Assembly: GCA_964564635.1 (NCBI GenBank)
Contig: CAZMAR010000001.1
Coordinates: forward strand, 868,001 to 932,000
DNA: 64,000 nucleotides
Reading direction: 5' to 3'
Origin: Tepidaquicella sp964564635
GTDB taxonomy: Bacteria; Bacteroidota; Ignavibacteria; Tepidaquicellales; Tepidaquicellaceae
The notes under the pieces were generated by a model, which worked only from the letters and a program-made list of their open reading frames with translations, was not told the origin of the DNA and made no database searches. Below, piece by piece: positions 42,947-52,816 of this stretch; positions within the stretch are counted from its first letter, which is position 1; each line of letters begins with the position of its first letter. The translations under genes were made by a program, and so were the position numbers.

Positions 42947-43820
42947 AATTAATAATTTCTTTTATTGATTCTCTTATTGACTTTTGCAAATTTGTGTAAG
43001 TTTGGAGCTTGCCTGTATTTAGAGAAACATCAGGAACTTTTATAATCTCAGGAATATCATCCATAGAAATTTTTTCAATTAATGCTTTATCAAAACCACC
43101 AACCTCACAAAGCATCTCTATAAGTTCTAACCGCGATACCCGTTCCAATCCTCCAAAATTAATAATTTCAGATTTTATATCTTTTAATAGGAGGTCTTGA
43201 ATTATAGCTGCGGCATTTATCAAAGAAAGAGGAGTCCGATATTGGTCATAAAATAATTTTACTTTCTTTCCTGAAATTAAGTTATTGAAAACATTTGTGA
43301 AATGGTTATTGGTATTGTTCAAGGCAAGTCCATATAAAAGTGCAGTACGCAATATAATATAATTATCAGTTGTTTTTTTAATTTCTTCCTCAGCTAAGAA
43401 TTTTGTTTTTGCATATACCGACAATGGGTTAATTTTGCTTTCTTCAGAAAGCATTGCTCCCTGAAAGCCATCATATACCAAATCTGTAGATAAAAAAATT
43501 ATTTTTGAGTTGTTTAATTCACACAGTTCAGAAATGAATCTTGTAGCCTCAACATTTGTTTTATATACTGTGTCGTAAGATAATCGCTCTACAACATCTG
43601 GTTTTGAAAAAGCGGCAGTGTGTATAACTACTTGAGGCTTGAAAGAAGAAAAAACTTCTGAAATTAATTTATTGTTTGTAATATCAATCTTTCTCGAACT
43701 AAAGTTTAAAGAACTAATTGAATTGTTGAAGTATAAGGTAAGAATATTAAATTTTTGAGAAAGGAAAATGTTTAAATATTGTCCTAATAAGCCACTACCG
43801 CCAGTAATTAATACTTTCAA
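42933..43820 (-). CDS. RmlD-like sugar-nucleotide reductase (SDR family)
   Basis: 295 residues, extended SDR. Rossmann motif GGSGLLGQY, HTAAFSKPDVVE, SEESKINPLSVYAKTKFLAE with the catalytic Y-x3-K, and LRTALLYG, all typical of dTDP-4-dehydrorhamnose reductases and their relatives. It could complete rhamnose synthesis with RmlA and RmlC, or reduce another 4-keto sugar. The start is TTG at 43820: an in-frame TAA lies two codons upstream (43826-43824), so no upstream ATG is possible. It is divergent from the membrane protein gene at 43885. Confidence 0.88.
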   Translation of the reverse strand: MKVLITGGSGLLGQYLNIFLSQKFNILTLYFNNSISSLNFSSRKIDITNNKLISEVFSSFKPQVVIHTAAFSKPDVVERLSYDTVYKTNVEATRFISELCELNNSKIIFLSTDLVYDGFQGAMLSEESKINPLSVYAKTKFLAEEEIKKTTDNYIILRTALLYGLALNNTNNHFTNVFNNLISGKKVKLFYDQYRTPLSLINAAAIIQDLLLKDIKSEIINFGGLERVSRLELIEMLCEVGGFDKALIEKISMDDIPEIIKVPDVSLNTGKLQTYTNLQKSIRESIKEIINYGKN

Positions 43821-43884
43821 AACTTAATTCGTAATATTTCTTTTGATAATAAATTATTAAATTAAAAACTAAAAATAAACAATA

Positions 43885-44733
43885 ATGAAAAAGAATGTTT
43901 TTTTCTGGATAATTGCTATCATAATTACTACAGTCATATCATATTTACAGGTTGTAACAGGACCTACATATCCCAAAAGTGGCTCAATAATATTTCAAGG
44001 GAAGCAAATAACGTATAAATTTTTAAGAAGCTACTCAACAAATTCTGACTGTCCAGTAATATTACAAGTTCCTGATTCAACTATAAAAGCTACTCTATTG
44101 TGGAAAAGATACAAGACAAAAGATGAGAGGGAAAGAATTGTAATGACTTTATATAAAGATACAATCGTAGATGATGAATTTTCTGATAGAATGCAAAAGA
44201 GTGGATATTTTTTCTATGCAAAGTTACCAAAACAGCCACCGGCAGGAAAGTTAGAATATTATATTAGGATAGAGACAAACCAGTCAGAAAAAAATATACC
44301 TGAAGAAGGACCAGTAATAATCAGGTTCAAAGGCGATGTACCTGCATTCTATTTAATTCTTCACATTATAGTTATCTTTGCATCATTTATTGTTGGTATA
44401 AGAACAGGTTTAGAATATTTTAATAAGGAGCCCAAATATAAAAAATTTGTATTCTGGACTTTAGGACTGCTCTTTTTAGGGGGCTTTATATTTGGTCCTA
44501 TTATTCAAAAATTTGCTTTTGGAGAATATTGGACTGGCTTTCCACTTGGATTTGATTTAACAGATAATAAAATTCTTATTTCATTTATTGGTTGGGTTGT
44601 AGCAGCTGTTTCTTTATATCGTTCCAAAAAACCTGGGAGATGGATTATTGGTGCGGTGATTTTAATGATTGTAGTTTTTCTTATACCACATAGTTTATTG
44701 GGTTCGGAACTTGATTGGAATAAAGTTGGTTGA
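43885..44733 (+). CDS. Membrane protein with an extracytoplasmic beta domain, unknown function
   Basis: 282 residues. An N-terminal helix (about 5-22) precedes a region of about 130 residues with beta-like strands (KSGSIIFQGKQITYKFLRSY, AGKLEYYIRIETN) that would lie in the periplasm. Four further helices follow, at about 152-172, 188-208, 228-246 and 255-272, with a loop FGEYWTGFPLGFDLTDNK. No family is recognised. It overlaps the frame of the next gene if that gene used a TTG, but the next ATG is at 44753, 20 nt after this stop. It may form an operon with the M28 peptidase. Confidence 0.83.
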   Translation: MKKNVFFWIIAIIITTVISYLQVVTGPTYPKSGSIIFQGKQITYKFLRSYSTNSDCPVILQVPDSTIKATLLWKRYKTKDERERIVMTLYKDTIVDDEFSDRMQKSGYFFYAKLPKQPPAGKLEYYIRIETNQSEKNIPEEGPVIIRFKGDVPAFYLILHIIVIFASFIVGIRTGLEYFNKEPKYKKFVFWTLGLLFLGGFIFGPIIQKFAFGEYWTGFPLGFDLTDNKILISFIGWVVAAVSLYRSKKPGRWIIGAVILMIVVFLIPHSLLGSELDWNKVG

Positions 44734-44752
44734 ATATTTAAATAATAAAAAA

Positions 44753-46633
44753 ATGAAAAATAAAAGATCTATTTTAAAAGGGGTTTTGATATTTTTATTT
44801 TCAATCTCCTTATTCTATGGCTTTCAAACAGATAAAGGTCAAAAACAAATTTATTTTTACCCCATTGACTCACTTGAACTATATAGAAATAACGAAATAA
44901 CAAAAGATGAAATCTACTTTCACATTAAATATCTCGCATCTGATGAACTCGAAGGTAGAATGGCAGGAACTCAGGGTGATGAATTAGCAAGAGACTACAT
45001 CTCTTCAGAATTCCAAAAATATGGTTTAGAGCCAGCGGGAGACAGTTCTTACATACAAAAATTTCCCATAAAAACAACTTTGAAAGCTGGAAAAAATAAT
45101 CAATTGATTTTTGAATTTAATAACACGAGTAAAAATTTTATTCTTGGCAAAGATTTTTATCCTTTCAATTTAACAGGGAACAATAAAATGGAAGCGGAGG
45201 TAGTATTTCTTGGTTATGGAATTAAATCATCTAAATATAATGATTATATCAACGCAGAGGGAAAAGAAATAAATATAAAGGATAAAATAATTATATTTTT
45301 TAATGATGTACCGGAATCTAAGAATATAACATTCAAAGGAAATTACAAATCAGCAAATATAAATATAAAAATTGATTCTGCAATTTCTGCTGGAGCAGCA
45401 GGTGTGATAATTATCTATGATAAAATAGATAAAAAAGGAAACATTAAATTTCCTTCCTTAACTTCCCAAAATTATAACGATAAATACAATGTACCAATAG
45501 TATATGCCAATATTAAAACAATTGGAGAAATTTTTAATACTTTGAATATTGATATTTATAAGATTCAAAACAAAATTATTGAAACTCAAACGCCAAATTC
45601 TTTTAATATAAATAATTTAAGTGTTAAATTAGAAACAGAAATTGTTAATGATAATGTTTATACTTCAAACATTATTGGGTACATTAGCGGAAATGATTCT
45701 ATTCTAAAAAGAGAAGTCGTTGTTGTTGGAGCACATTATGACCATGTAGGTTATGGGTTTGATTTCTGGTCTTATGAAACTTCAGGAACAGAAATTCACA
45801 ATGGAGCAGATGATAACGCTTCTGGAACAACAGGAGTGCTTGAACTTGCACAAAAAGTATCAGCAAATAAGAATAATTTTAGAAGAAGTTTTCTATTTAT
45901 ATGTTTCGGCGCTGAAGAAATGGGGCTTCTGGGTTCTGCTTATTTCACAAAATCAGAACTGTTCAGTAAATATAATATTGTTGCAATGATAAACCTTGAT
46001 ATGATAGGAAGGTTAGAAAATAACAGTTTGATAATAAATGGAACAAAGACTTCAAATTTATGGACCGAAATACTTGATTTAACAAATAAAAAATATAATT
46101 TTAGAACAACCTATATTCCTGAAGGCATAGGTGGTTCTGATCATACCTCATTTACCTTGAAGAGGATCCCAACACTCTTTTTCTTTACAGGTATACACCT
46201 TGATTATCATAAACCGACAGATGATTATTGGAAAATAAATACTACAGGTGAAGAGAGAATTCTAAATTTTGTTTATGATGTAATATCTTACATTGCAAAC
46301 ACTGATAATAAAATACAGTTTGTAGATGTTTCTACCGATGAAAATAAAAAGACAGATGAGAAAGTTAAAGTAGAGGTTTATCTGGGCACAATACCTGATT
46401 TCTCTTTTGACGGAACAGGTGTTAAACTTGCAGGGGTAAAAAAAGACAGCCCCTCGGATAAAGCGGGTTTAACAGCAGGAGACATCATAATAAAATTTGA
46501 TAACATTGAAATAAAAGATATATATGATTACACAAAAGCTCTCTCTGAACATAAACCCGGTGATGAAGTTGAAATCTTAATTCTAAGAGAAGAGAAAGAA
46601 TTGAAAATAAAAGCAGTTCTTGGTTCTAAATAA
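44753..46633 (+). CDS. M28-family aminopeptidase-like zinc peptidase with PA and PDZ domains
   Basis: 626 residues from the ATG at 44753 (MKNKRSILKG), which gives a signal peptide; a TTG frame extension to 44711 would overlap the previous gene. Zinc ligands of the M28 family are visible: H328 in VGAHYDHVG, D353 in GADDNASG, E388/E389 in FGAEEMGLLGS, D416 in INLDMIGR and H464 in GGSDHTS. A PA domain is inserted at about 150-270 (AGAAGVIIIYDK). A PDZ domain forms the C-terminus (VKKDSPSDKAGLTAGDIIIK). It should be exported and cleave amino acids from peptides in the periplasm or outside. There is no T9SS sorting domain. Confidence 0.92.
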   Translation: MKNKRSILKGVLIFLFSISLFYGFQTDKGQKQIYFYPIDSLELYRNNEITKDEIYFHIKYLASDELEGRMAGTQGDELARDYISSEFQKYGLEPAGDSSYIQKFPIKTTLKAGKNNQLIFEFNNTSKNFILGKDFYPFNLTGNNKMEAEVVFLGYGIKSSKYNDYINAEGKEINIKDKIIIFFNDVPESKNITFKGNYKSANINIKIDSAISAGAAGVIIIYDKIDKKGNIKFPSLTSQNYNDKYNVPIVYANIKTIGEIFNTLNIDIYKIQNKIIETQTPNSFNINNLSVKLETEIVNDNVYTSNIIGYISGNDSILKREVVVVGAHYDHVGYGFDFWSYETSGTEIHNGADDNASGTTGVLELAQKVSANKNNFRRSFLFICFGAEEMGLLGSAYFTKSELFSKYNIVAMINLDMIGRLENNSLIINGTKTSNLWTEILDLTNKKYNFRTTYIPEGIGGSDHTSFTLKRIPTLFFFTGIHLDYHKPTDDYWKINTTGEERILNFVYDVISYIANTDNKIQFVDVSTDENKKTDEKVKVEVYLGTIPDFSFDGTGVKLAGVKKDSPSDKAGLTAGDIIIKFDNIEIKDIYDYTKALSEHKPGDEVEILILREEKELKIKAVLGSK

Positions 46634-46638
46634 TAAAT

Positions 46639-47004
46639 TCATCTCTCTTCACACACAACAACCGCACAGGCATATTTATCAGTGTGTGAAATACTTACAT
46701 AAAAAGTATAAGCTGAAAATTTTGTCTCTTTAGTATGTTTTAAAAAAGGTTTACCTCTTTCATCATTCAAAATTTCTATATCTTTCCAGGAGAAATCCTT
46801 TGAAATACCGGTTCCGATGGCTTTTGAGTATGCTTCTTTTGCACAAAATCTACCAGCAAAATGTAAATCTGGTTTTGAAAAGGATTTGCAGTAGTTAATT
46901 TCATTTTCAGTTAATATTCTCTGAAAAAATTTATCTCCGAACTTTTCAATCGTTTTTTTAATCCTTTCAATTTCGATAATGTCTATTCCTATACCTTTAA
47001 TCAT
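46639..47004 (-). CDS. acpS: Holo-[acyl-carrier-protein] synthase
   Basis: 121 residues. GIGIDIIEIERI carries D8 and FAGRFCAKEAYSKA carries E57, the magnesium ligands of the AcpS group. It transfers 4'-phosphopantetheine from CoA to acyl carrier protein. It is convergent with the M28 peptidase gene (5-nt gap) and divergent from radA (71 nt). Confidence 0.96.
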   Translation of the reverse strand: MIKGIGIDIIEIERIKKTIEKFGDKFFQRILTENEINYCKSFSKPDLHFAGRFCAKEAYSKAIGTGISKDFSWKDIEILNDERGKPFLKHTKETKFSAYTFYVSISHTDKYACAVVVCEER

Positions 47005-47075
47005 TATTATATTGAAATTTAAAAGTTATTTATTAATTTAATGTTATTAAGAATAATTATAAATGAAATTATAAA

Positions 47076-48443
47076 ATGTCATCAAAGATAAAATCACAAT
47101 ACATTTGTCAATCCTGTGGTTATATATCTCCCAGATGGGTTGGTAAATGTCCTGAATGCGAAGGGTGGAATACTTTTGTAGAAGAAATAATAAGCACTGA
47201 AAAAAAACAAAAAGAAAAAAAAGATGATTTAAAAGCTTCATCTGTAGAAATTCACACAATAAAAACAATCGAATCAAGAAATGAATTAAGAGTACAAACA
47301 AAGATACAGGAATTTGACAGAGTTCTCGGCGGAGGTCTTGTGAGTGGTTCGGTTATTCTTATTGGTGGTGATCCAGGTATAGGAAAATCAACTTTAATGT
47401 TGCAAATTGCGGAAAATTTGACTGATAAAAAATTCCTTTATGTAACTGGGGAAGAATCACCACTACAAATAAAAATGAGAGCAAATAGACTAAATTTTAA
47501 TAAGGATAATTTTTTCATATTACCAGAAACAGACCTCGATATCATACAAGCAGTTATATCCAAAAATAATCCTGATATAGTCGTTATTGATTCTATTCAA
47601 ACAACCTATATACCACAACTTGAATCAACCCCAGGAACAATATCTCAATTGAGAGAATCTACTTCACTTCTTATAAATATTGCAAAATCAACAGGAATTC
47701 CAATCTTAATTGTTGGTCATATAACAAAAGATGGTACTATAGCAGGTCCCAAAGTTCTTGAGCATATGGTAGATGTAGTACTACATTTTGAAGGAGAAAG
47801 AACACATAATTACAGAATTTTAAGAAGTATCAAAAACAGATTTGGTTCAACAAATGAAATTGGAATATTTGAAATGACTGAAAGTGGTTTAAGAGAAGTA
47901 AAAAATCCGAGCGAAGTTTTTTTATCACAAAGAAATTATGGGGCTTCAGGATGTGTAATCTCCTCATCAATTGAAGGAACAAGACCAATCTTAATAGAAG
48001 TACAAGCATTAGTTACAGAAACAAGTTACGGTTTTCCACAAAGAACGACAATGGGTGTGGACACGAAAAAATTAAATATAATAATTGCAGTTTTAGAAAA
48101 GAAAATGGGTTTATATTTAAATAAATATGATATTTTTGTTAATATAGCTGGTGGCGTAAAAATAAGTGAGCCGGCAATAGACCTTGCAATAGCAGTAAGT
48201 ATATTTTCTTCATTTAGAGATATTCCAATTGATTCAGAAACAGTAATACTTGGCGAATTAGGTTTAGCAGGAGAAGTGCGAACTATTGCAAATATAGAAA
48301 GGCGAATTAACGAAGCAGAAAAGCTCGGATTCAAGAGAATAATAATTCCAAAAAACAATTTGAAAAACTTACAAAATAAAAAAAGGAAAATAGAAATTAC
48401 TGGAGTAGAAAACCTTAAAGAAACAATTTCAATGTTAATTTAA
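47076..48443 (+). CDS. radA: DNA repair protein RadA (Sms)
   Basis: 455 residues. The zinc finger is C11-x2-C14...C25-x2-C28 (CQSCGYISPRWVGKCPEC). A RecA-like ATPase follows, with Walker A GGDPGIGKST around K104 and the RadA-specific KNRFG at 253-257. The C-terminal Lon-like domain includes GGVKISEPAIDLAIAVSIFS and GELGLAGEVR. It promotes branch migration of recombination intermediates. It is followed by fbp after 12 nt. Confidence 0.97.
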   Translation: MSSKIKSQYICQSCGYISPRWVGKCPECEGWNTFVEEIISTEKKQKEKKDDLKASSVEIHTIKTIESRNELRVQTKIQEFDRVLGGGLVSGSVILIGGDPGIGKSTLMLQIAENLTDKKFLYVTGEESPLQIKMRANRLNFNKDNFFILPETDLDIIQAVISKNNPDIVVIDSIQTTYIPQLESTPGTISQLRESTSLLINIAKSTGIPILIVGHITKDGTIAGPKVLEHMVDVVLHFEGERTHNYRILRSIKNRFGSTNEIGIFEMTESGLREVKNPSEVFLSQRNYGASGCVISSSIEGTRPILIEVQALVTETSYGFPQRTTMGVDTKKLNIIIAVLEKKMGLYLNKYDIFVNIAGGVKISEPAIDLAIAVSIFSSFRDIPIDSETVILGELGLAGEVRTIANIERRINEAEKLGFKRIIIPKNNLKNLQNKKRKIEITGVENLKETISMLI

Positions 48444-48455
48444 ATAATAATAACT

Positions 48456-49478
48456 ATGGTAAATAAATTTAAGACACTTTATAGGCATATAATTGAAGAA
48501 GAAAGAAAAATTCCTGAAGCAACAGGTCAACTTTCAGATTTACTTTCAGATATTGCACTTGCTTGTAAAGTCATTTCTCTTGAAGTCAATAGAGCAGGTT
48601 TAATTGATTTACTTGGTTTTACAGGACAAACAAATATTCAAGGTGAAGAAGTAAAAAAACTTGATAAGTATGCGAATGAAATTTTAACTCACGTAATGAA
48701 AACAAGCGGGCATACCTGTGCAGTTTGTTCAGAGGAAGAAGAATTTTTTATCCCTGTCGAACCGCTATATGAAGCTAAGATTCTTGAAAATAAATATATT
48801 TGTCATTTTGATCCACTGGATGGTTCTTCCAATATAGATGCAAACATCGCAATAGGAACAATATTTTCTATTTATAAAAGAAAATCTTTAAAGGGACCTG
48901 GTGTGCTGGAAGATTGTATTCAACCCGGAATAAATCAGGTTGCTGCTGGTTATGTGGTTTATGGTTCAAGTACTGTTTTAGTTTATACTGCCGGAAAAGG
49001 TGTCCATTGCTTTATCTTAGATCCGTCAGCAGGAGAATTCTTACTAACTTATGAAAATATGCAGATACCACGGAAATCAAAAACTTATTCAATAAATGAG
49101 GGTAATTATAATAAATGGACTAAAGGAATGCAAAAATTTATTGATTATTTAAAAGAGAAAGATAGTAACACAGGCAGACCATACACCTCCCGATATGTGG
49201 GTTCTCTTGTTGCAGATTTTCACAGAAATCTTTTATATGGTGGTATATTTATATATCCAAAGGATATCAATAATCCCAATGGGAAACTCAGACTTTTGTA
49301 TGAAGCAAATCCATTAAGCTTAATTATAGAACAGGCAGGAGGAAAAGCATCTGACGGGAGAAATCGAATTCTTGAAATTATACCCAATACACTACATCAG
49401 AGAACCCCTTTATTTATAGGTAGTTATGATGATGTAACAATGGCAGAAAAATTTTTGTATGAATTTGACGGTAATTAA
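48456..49478 (+). CDS. fbp: Fructose-1,6-bisphosphatase, class I
   Basis: 340 residues. CHFDPLDGSSNIDAN contains the metal ligands D119 and D122, and E94-E96 lie in CSEEEEFF. The N-terminal helix and NQVAAGYVVYGSS, FHRNLLYGGIFIYP and LLYEANPLSLIIEQAGGKA are class I signatures. It dephosphorylates fructose 1,6-bisphosphate in gluconeogenesis. AMP inhibition is typical of the family but is not shown here. It is 12 nt after radA and 10 nt before the MFS gene. Confidence 0.97.
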   Translation: MVNKFKTLYRHIIEEERKIPEATGQLSDLLSDIALACKVISLEVNRAGLIDLLGFTGQTNIQGEEVKKLDKYANEILTHVMKTSGHTCAVCSEEEEFFIPVEPLYEAKILENKYICHFDPLDGSSNIDANIAIGTIFSIYKRKSLKGPGVLEDCIQPGINQVAAGYVVYGSSTVLVYTAGKGVHCFILDPSAGEFLLTYENMQIPRKSKTYSINEGNYNKWTKGMQKFIDYLKEKDSNTGRPYTSRYVGSLVADFHRNLLYGGIFIYPKDINNPNGKLRLLYEANPLSLIIEQAGGKASDGRNRILEIIPNTLHQRTPLFIGSYDDVTMAEKFLYEFDGN

Positions 49479-49488
49479 TATTTATTAA

Positions 49489-50880
49489 ATGAATAAGAAT
49501 ACAATCGGAATTCTTTTTGTAGTTTGTTTTGTACATTTTGTTCTTGGTTTTGATATTAATATAGTAAGTATATCATTATACCCAATCTCACAGTATTTCA
49601 ATATCTCACCCGATATCGCATCAAGAATTATGTGGATGTATTTTTTAATACTTACATGTTTTTTACAAATTTTTGGAAAACTTGCTGACATTAAAGGGTT
49701 TAAATTTTTATACATATCAGGAATATTAATTTTTTCAACTTTTTCATTACTTTGTGGTATTTCTGTTGATTTTACATCCTTGACGATATTTAGAACATTT
49801 CAGGCAATTGGTGCTGCTATACTTTTTGGATTAACTCCAGCTCTAATCTCTGAACATTTCGCTAACGATATAAAAGGTAAAATATTTGGTGTTAATTATT
49901 CTTTTGTTGCCATTGGTGGTGTAGCGGGAAGGTTTTTAAGTGGTATATTAGTAGAAGAATTTTCCTGGCGTTTTATATTTCTTATTAACTTACCTGTATG
50001 TTTAATTGCTTTACTAATTGGCATTCTCGCAATCCCTAACGAAAAGCAAAAAACAAAAGATAAGAAAATCGATGAGAAATTTGATTTATTGGGTTCTATT
50101 TTTCTTTTCCTAACATTATTTGGGCTCTTATATTTTCTTAATATTATTAATAAATCAGAATTACATTCCTTTAAAGTTATTATACCATTTTTTCTTTTCT
50201 TGGTTTTCCTACCTGTTTTTATTTACAGAGAGTTAAAAATTTCTTTTCCACTTTTAAATTTAAGGTTATTAAAAAATTTAAACTTAACCAAACAGTTATC
50301 ACTTTTTTTCTTAATCTATATCTTTACAAATGGAATGATATTTATCTCCCCATTTTTTCTGCAAAAAATTTTTACTTACTCTGCAAAAACTACTGGTTTT
50401 CTTTTAACAATCACTTCAACAGCACAAATATTTTCAGGATACCTTTCAGGTTATTTAGTTGATAAAACCAGTTCTAAATATATAATATTTTACGGTTTAG
50501 GACTAACATTTATATCTATGATATTATTTTCAACATTAGGTGTTGACTCAGAAATTTACCTTATTATTTTTTTATTAGGACTTTATGGAATTTCTGTGGG
50601 GCTTACAATTCCTGCAAATACAAAAGCTGTGATGGAATATGCTCCTGAATTTGCAAAGGGGAGTGTATCCGCATTTATGATTACAATAATTAGAATTGGG
50701 TCTGCTTTTGGTATATGTCTATATGGAATTCTGTATTCTTTACTTCTCAATGGTGAGTCTGGAACTTCCGGGACAAATATAATTGGATACAAATATATTT
50801 TCTTATTTGGAGCTCTGGTATCCCTTTTAGGTACTATAATCTCCCTTACAATTAATAATAATAAAAAAAAGAATAATTAA
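49489..50880 (+). CDS. MFS transporter, 14-helix (DHA2-like) drug or metabolite exporter
   Basis: 463 residues with about 14 hydrophobic segments. Motif A-like sequence ALISEHFANDIKGKIFGVNY lies after helix 4, and FGKLADIKGFKFLYISG and GAAILFGLTPALISE match drug:proton antiporters of the DHA2 group. A lysine-rich cytoplasmic loop (KQKTKDKKIDEKF) splits the two halves. The substrate cannot be told. It is 10 nt after fbp and convergent with the lipoprotein gene, 23 nt away. Confidence 0.9.
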   Translation: MNKNTIGILFVVCFVHFVLGFDINIVSISLYPISQYFNISPDIASRIMWMYFLILTCFLQIFGKLADIKGFKFLYISGILIFSTFSLLCGISVDFTSLTIFRTFQAIGAAILFGLTPALISEHFANDIKGKIFGVNYSFVAIGGVAGRFLSGILVEEFSWRFIFLINLPVCLIALLIGILAIPNEKQKTKDKKIDEKFDLLGSIFLFLTLFGLLYFLNIINKSELHSFKVIIPFFLFLVFLPVFIYRELKISFPLLNLRLLKNLNLTKQLSLFFLIYIFTNGMIFISPFFLQKIFTYSAKTTGFLLTITSTAQIFSGYLSGYLVDKTSSKYIIFYGLGLTFISMILFSTLGVDSEIYLIIFLLGLYGISVGLTIPANTKAVMEYAPEFAKGSVSAFMITIIRIGSAFGICLYGILYSLLLNGESGTSGTNIIGYKYIFLFGALVSLLGTIISLTINNNKKKNN

Positions 50881-50903
50881 TTCCCCTATTATTATTAGAT
50901 AAA

Positions 50904-51959
50904 TTATTGGGGTTTATTCATTAATTGAATCTTTCTGAATTCGTTTATATTATCTTTTGTAATCAGAATATTAATAAGAGATTGATTTCTATCCTGAATT
51001 ATTTCAAGGTTGTTTAGAATCGCATCAACTTGTTGCACATCTTTATTCGAAGCTGCCTGAGCTTTAGAAATAGAAATAATCCCATTTAAAATTTTGGTAA
51101 ATGTTTCCGATTGATTCTCATTTAAGAATTCAAACTGTATAATAACTTTTAAATTAGATTCCATCTTCGAGGAAAAAGAGAAAGAGGAAATATTTTCATA
51201 TAGCCTATCAAAATAATTTTCTTCATATATAATGCTTGAATCAATATAATTATTTCGGGCAGAATCGGTTTTCAGTTCATTTAGACCACCAGTAAGTTTT
51301 GGTTTAAATAAATTAAGAAATATTCCGCGAATAAAAGTCTTTTGGTTACTAATCATCATCAATTGAGTTTTATAAATTGTCTTTTCAATCACACGCATAA
51401 AATCTGCATTATCAGTTAAAGTGTTTTTAGAAGTGTCAGTTAAATTCATTATAGTTTCTATTCTCTTCATATAATTACTGGCACAAATAGTAGAATTATC
51501 TTTTAGAAAGAAATATAGATTACTATTTTTATTAACATAAACTGGTAAATTATTAGTAGAGTAAACAGTAGTGTAAGAAGTATCATTCTTAATATAGTTG
51601 TTTATTTTCTCTTTATCAAAAGCTCCAACAATAACAATTGTGTTCTCCCCTTCCCATGAATTTGCAAGATAAAATTCGTTTAGCCCTTCAGAAATTGAGG
51701 TACCTGTTACATCCTTAAAAATTTTAAGTGAACTCTGAAAATCGCTCTCTGCTTTTAATATTGAATCACTAATAAAACTTTTCCAGAAATCTGTACCGCG
51801 CATATTATGAAAATTCATATATATTAAAAATTGTGGTTCTTTCTGAAGTAGTCTTAAATTTTCTTTCATCGAAACTGGTAGTCTTTCAGGAGATGGAATT
51901 TTACTACAGGAGAGAAAAATGATTGATAGGAAATAAAAAATGAATTTAAAATACTTCAT
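50904..51959 (-). CDS. Putative lipoprotein with large extracytoplasmic domain, in an ABC transporter operon
   Basis: The reading frame runs up to 52013, but the better start is the ATG at 51959 (MKYFKFIFYF), giving 351 residues and a lipoprotein signal ending LSCSK. The body is alpha/beta, with YLANSWEGENTIVIVGAFDK and LKVIIQFEFLNENQSETF suggesting a repeated domain as in DUF3352-like proteins, but I cannot place it firmly. It starts 1 nt after the ABC permease stop, so it should be co-translated with the transporter and may be its periplasmic partner. No function is known. Confidence 0.8.
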   Translation of the reverse strand: MKYFKFIFYFLSIIFLSCSKIPSPERLPVSMKENLRLLQKEPQFLIYMNFHNMRGTDFWKSFISDSILKAESDFQSSLKIFKDVTGTSISEGLNEFYLANSWEGENTIVIVGAFDKEKINNYIKNDTSYTTVYSTNNLPVYVNKNSNLYFFLKDNSTICASNYMKRIETIMNLTDTSKNTLTDNADFMRVIEKTIYKTQLMMISNQKTFIRGIFLNLFKPKLTGGLNELKTDSARNNYIDSSIIYEENYFDRLYENISSFSFSSKMESNLKVIIQFEFLNENQSETFTKILNGIISISKAQAASNKDVQQVDAILNNLEIIQDRNQSLINILITKDNINEFRKIQLMNKPQ

Positions 51960-51960
51960 C

Positions 51961-52797
51961 TTAATAATCTTTATTATTAAAGTAATAAATTGCAAATGAT
52001 AAAATAGTAACAAGTAAAATTACTGAAGTAATTACTGGTTGAAAAGAATAGAAAACACCCGAGCTCGTATTAAAAGTGCCGTTTATAGATGTTTCGCACA
52101 TAGCTCTTAAGTCCCACGGTTTTGGAAATAAATAATAAAAGAAATCAACGATAAATATTACTACCTTATTAGAAATAAATTTATAAATTGTATCTTTTAT
52201 CGAAAGTACAGCAGTAATGGGGAAAAACACTATTAGGTTGAAAATTAGTGTTACAGTATTACTCCTTGTAATTAAACCAACAAGTATAATTAACGGGTAA
52301 AAAGAAGCAAAAATAAAAGTATACCAAAGGATAGAAAGTAAAAATTTAAAATGCCAAACACCAGTTTTAATCGAAACAATAAGCCAAACAGGAACAATAA
52401 TATAAGTCATAGCAAGAAATACAATAATGATTCCAGCAACATACTTGCTCATAATTATAGAAGCTCTTGAAACAGGGCGAGAAAGTATAAATTCAATATA
52501 CCCTTTTTGTAACAAAGAAGGAATAAATGAAGAAGACATTACTATAAAAATCATCATAAGAACAAAGAAAGGAATTTGAGATACAAATGCTAATTCAACC
52601 TTCAAAATAAATTCTTTGTAATTAAAATTCGGATCAGATTGTAACATATAAGGGATAACCTCAACAGCATCGAGATTAATAATAATTGGAATTAAAATTA
52701 TAATCAGAGAAAAAAGAATAAAAATAATTAATAAAACTTTTTTTACTAATGCTTCCTTAAAAGTATTCAGAACTAAAGCTAAAAATTGTCTATACAT
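51961..52797 (-). CDS. ABC-2 type transporter permease
   Basis: 278 residues with six hydrophobic segments at about 19-39, 77-97, 110-135, 140-165, 175-200 and 250-268, the normal layout for ABC-2 permeases. MSSSFIPSLLQKGYIEFILSRPVSRASII is the conserved cytoplasmic region, FILSRPVSR being typical. It follows the ATPase gene by 19 nt. Together they form an exporter; the substrate is unknown and the set is not the Gld gliding transporter as far as sequence shows. Confidence 0.9.
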   Translation of the reverse strand: MYRQFLALVLNTFKEALVKKVLLIIFILFSLIIILIPIIINLDAVEVIPYMLQSDPNFNYKEFILKVELAFVSQIPFFVLMMIFIVMSSSFIPSLLQKGYIEFILSRPVSRASIIMSKYVAGIIIVFLAMTYIIVPVWLIVSIKTGVWHFKFLLSILWYTFIFASFYPLIILVGLITRSNTVTLIFNLIVFFPITAVLSIKDTIYKFISNKVVIFIVDFFYYLFPKPWDLRAMCETSINGTFNTSSGVFYSFQPVITSVILLVTILSFAIYYFNNKDY

Positions 52798-52816
52798 TCG
52801 AAAGATATTTTATTTC

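Noticed and set aside
50883..50912. CCCC...GGGG inverted pair between the MFS and lipoprotein genes
   Set aside because: The stem beyond four pairs has mismatches; it may help terminate both genes but is too weak to list.
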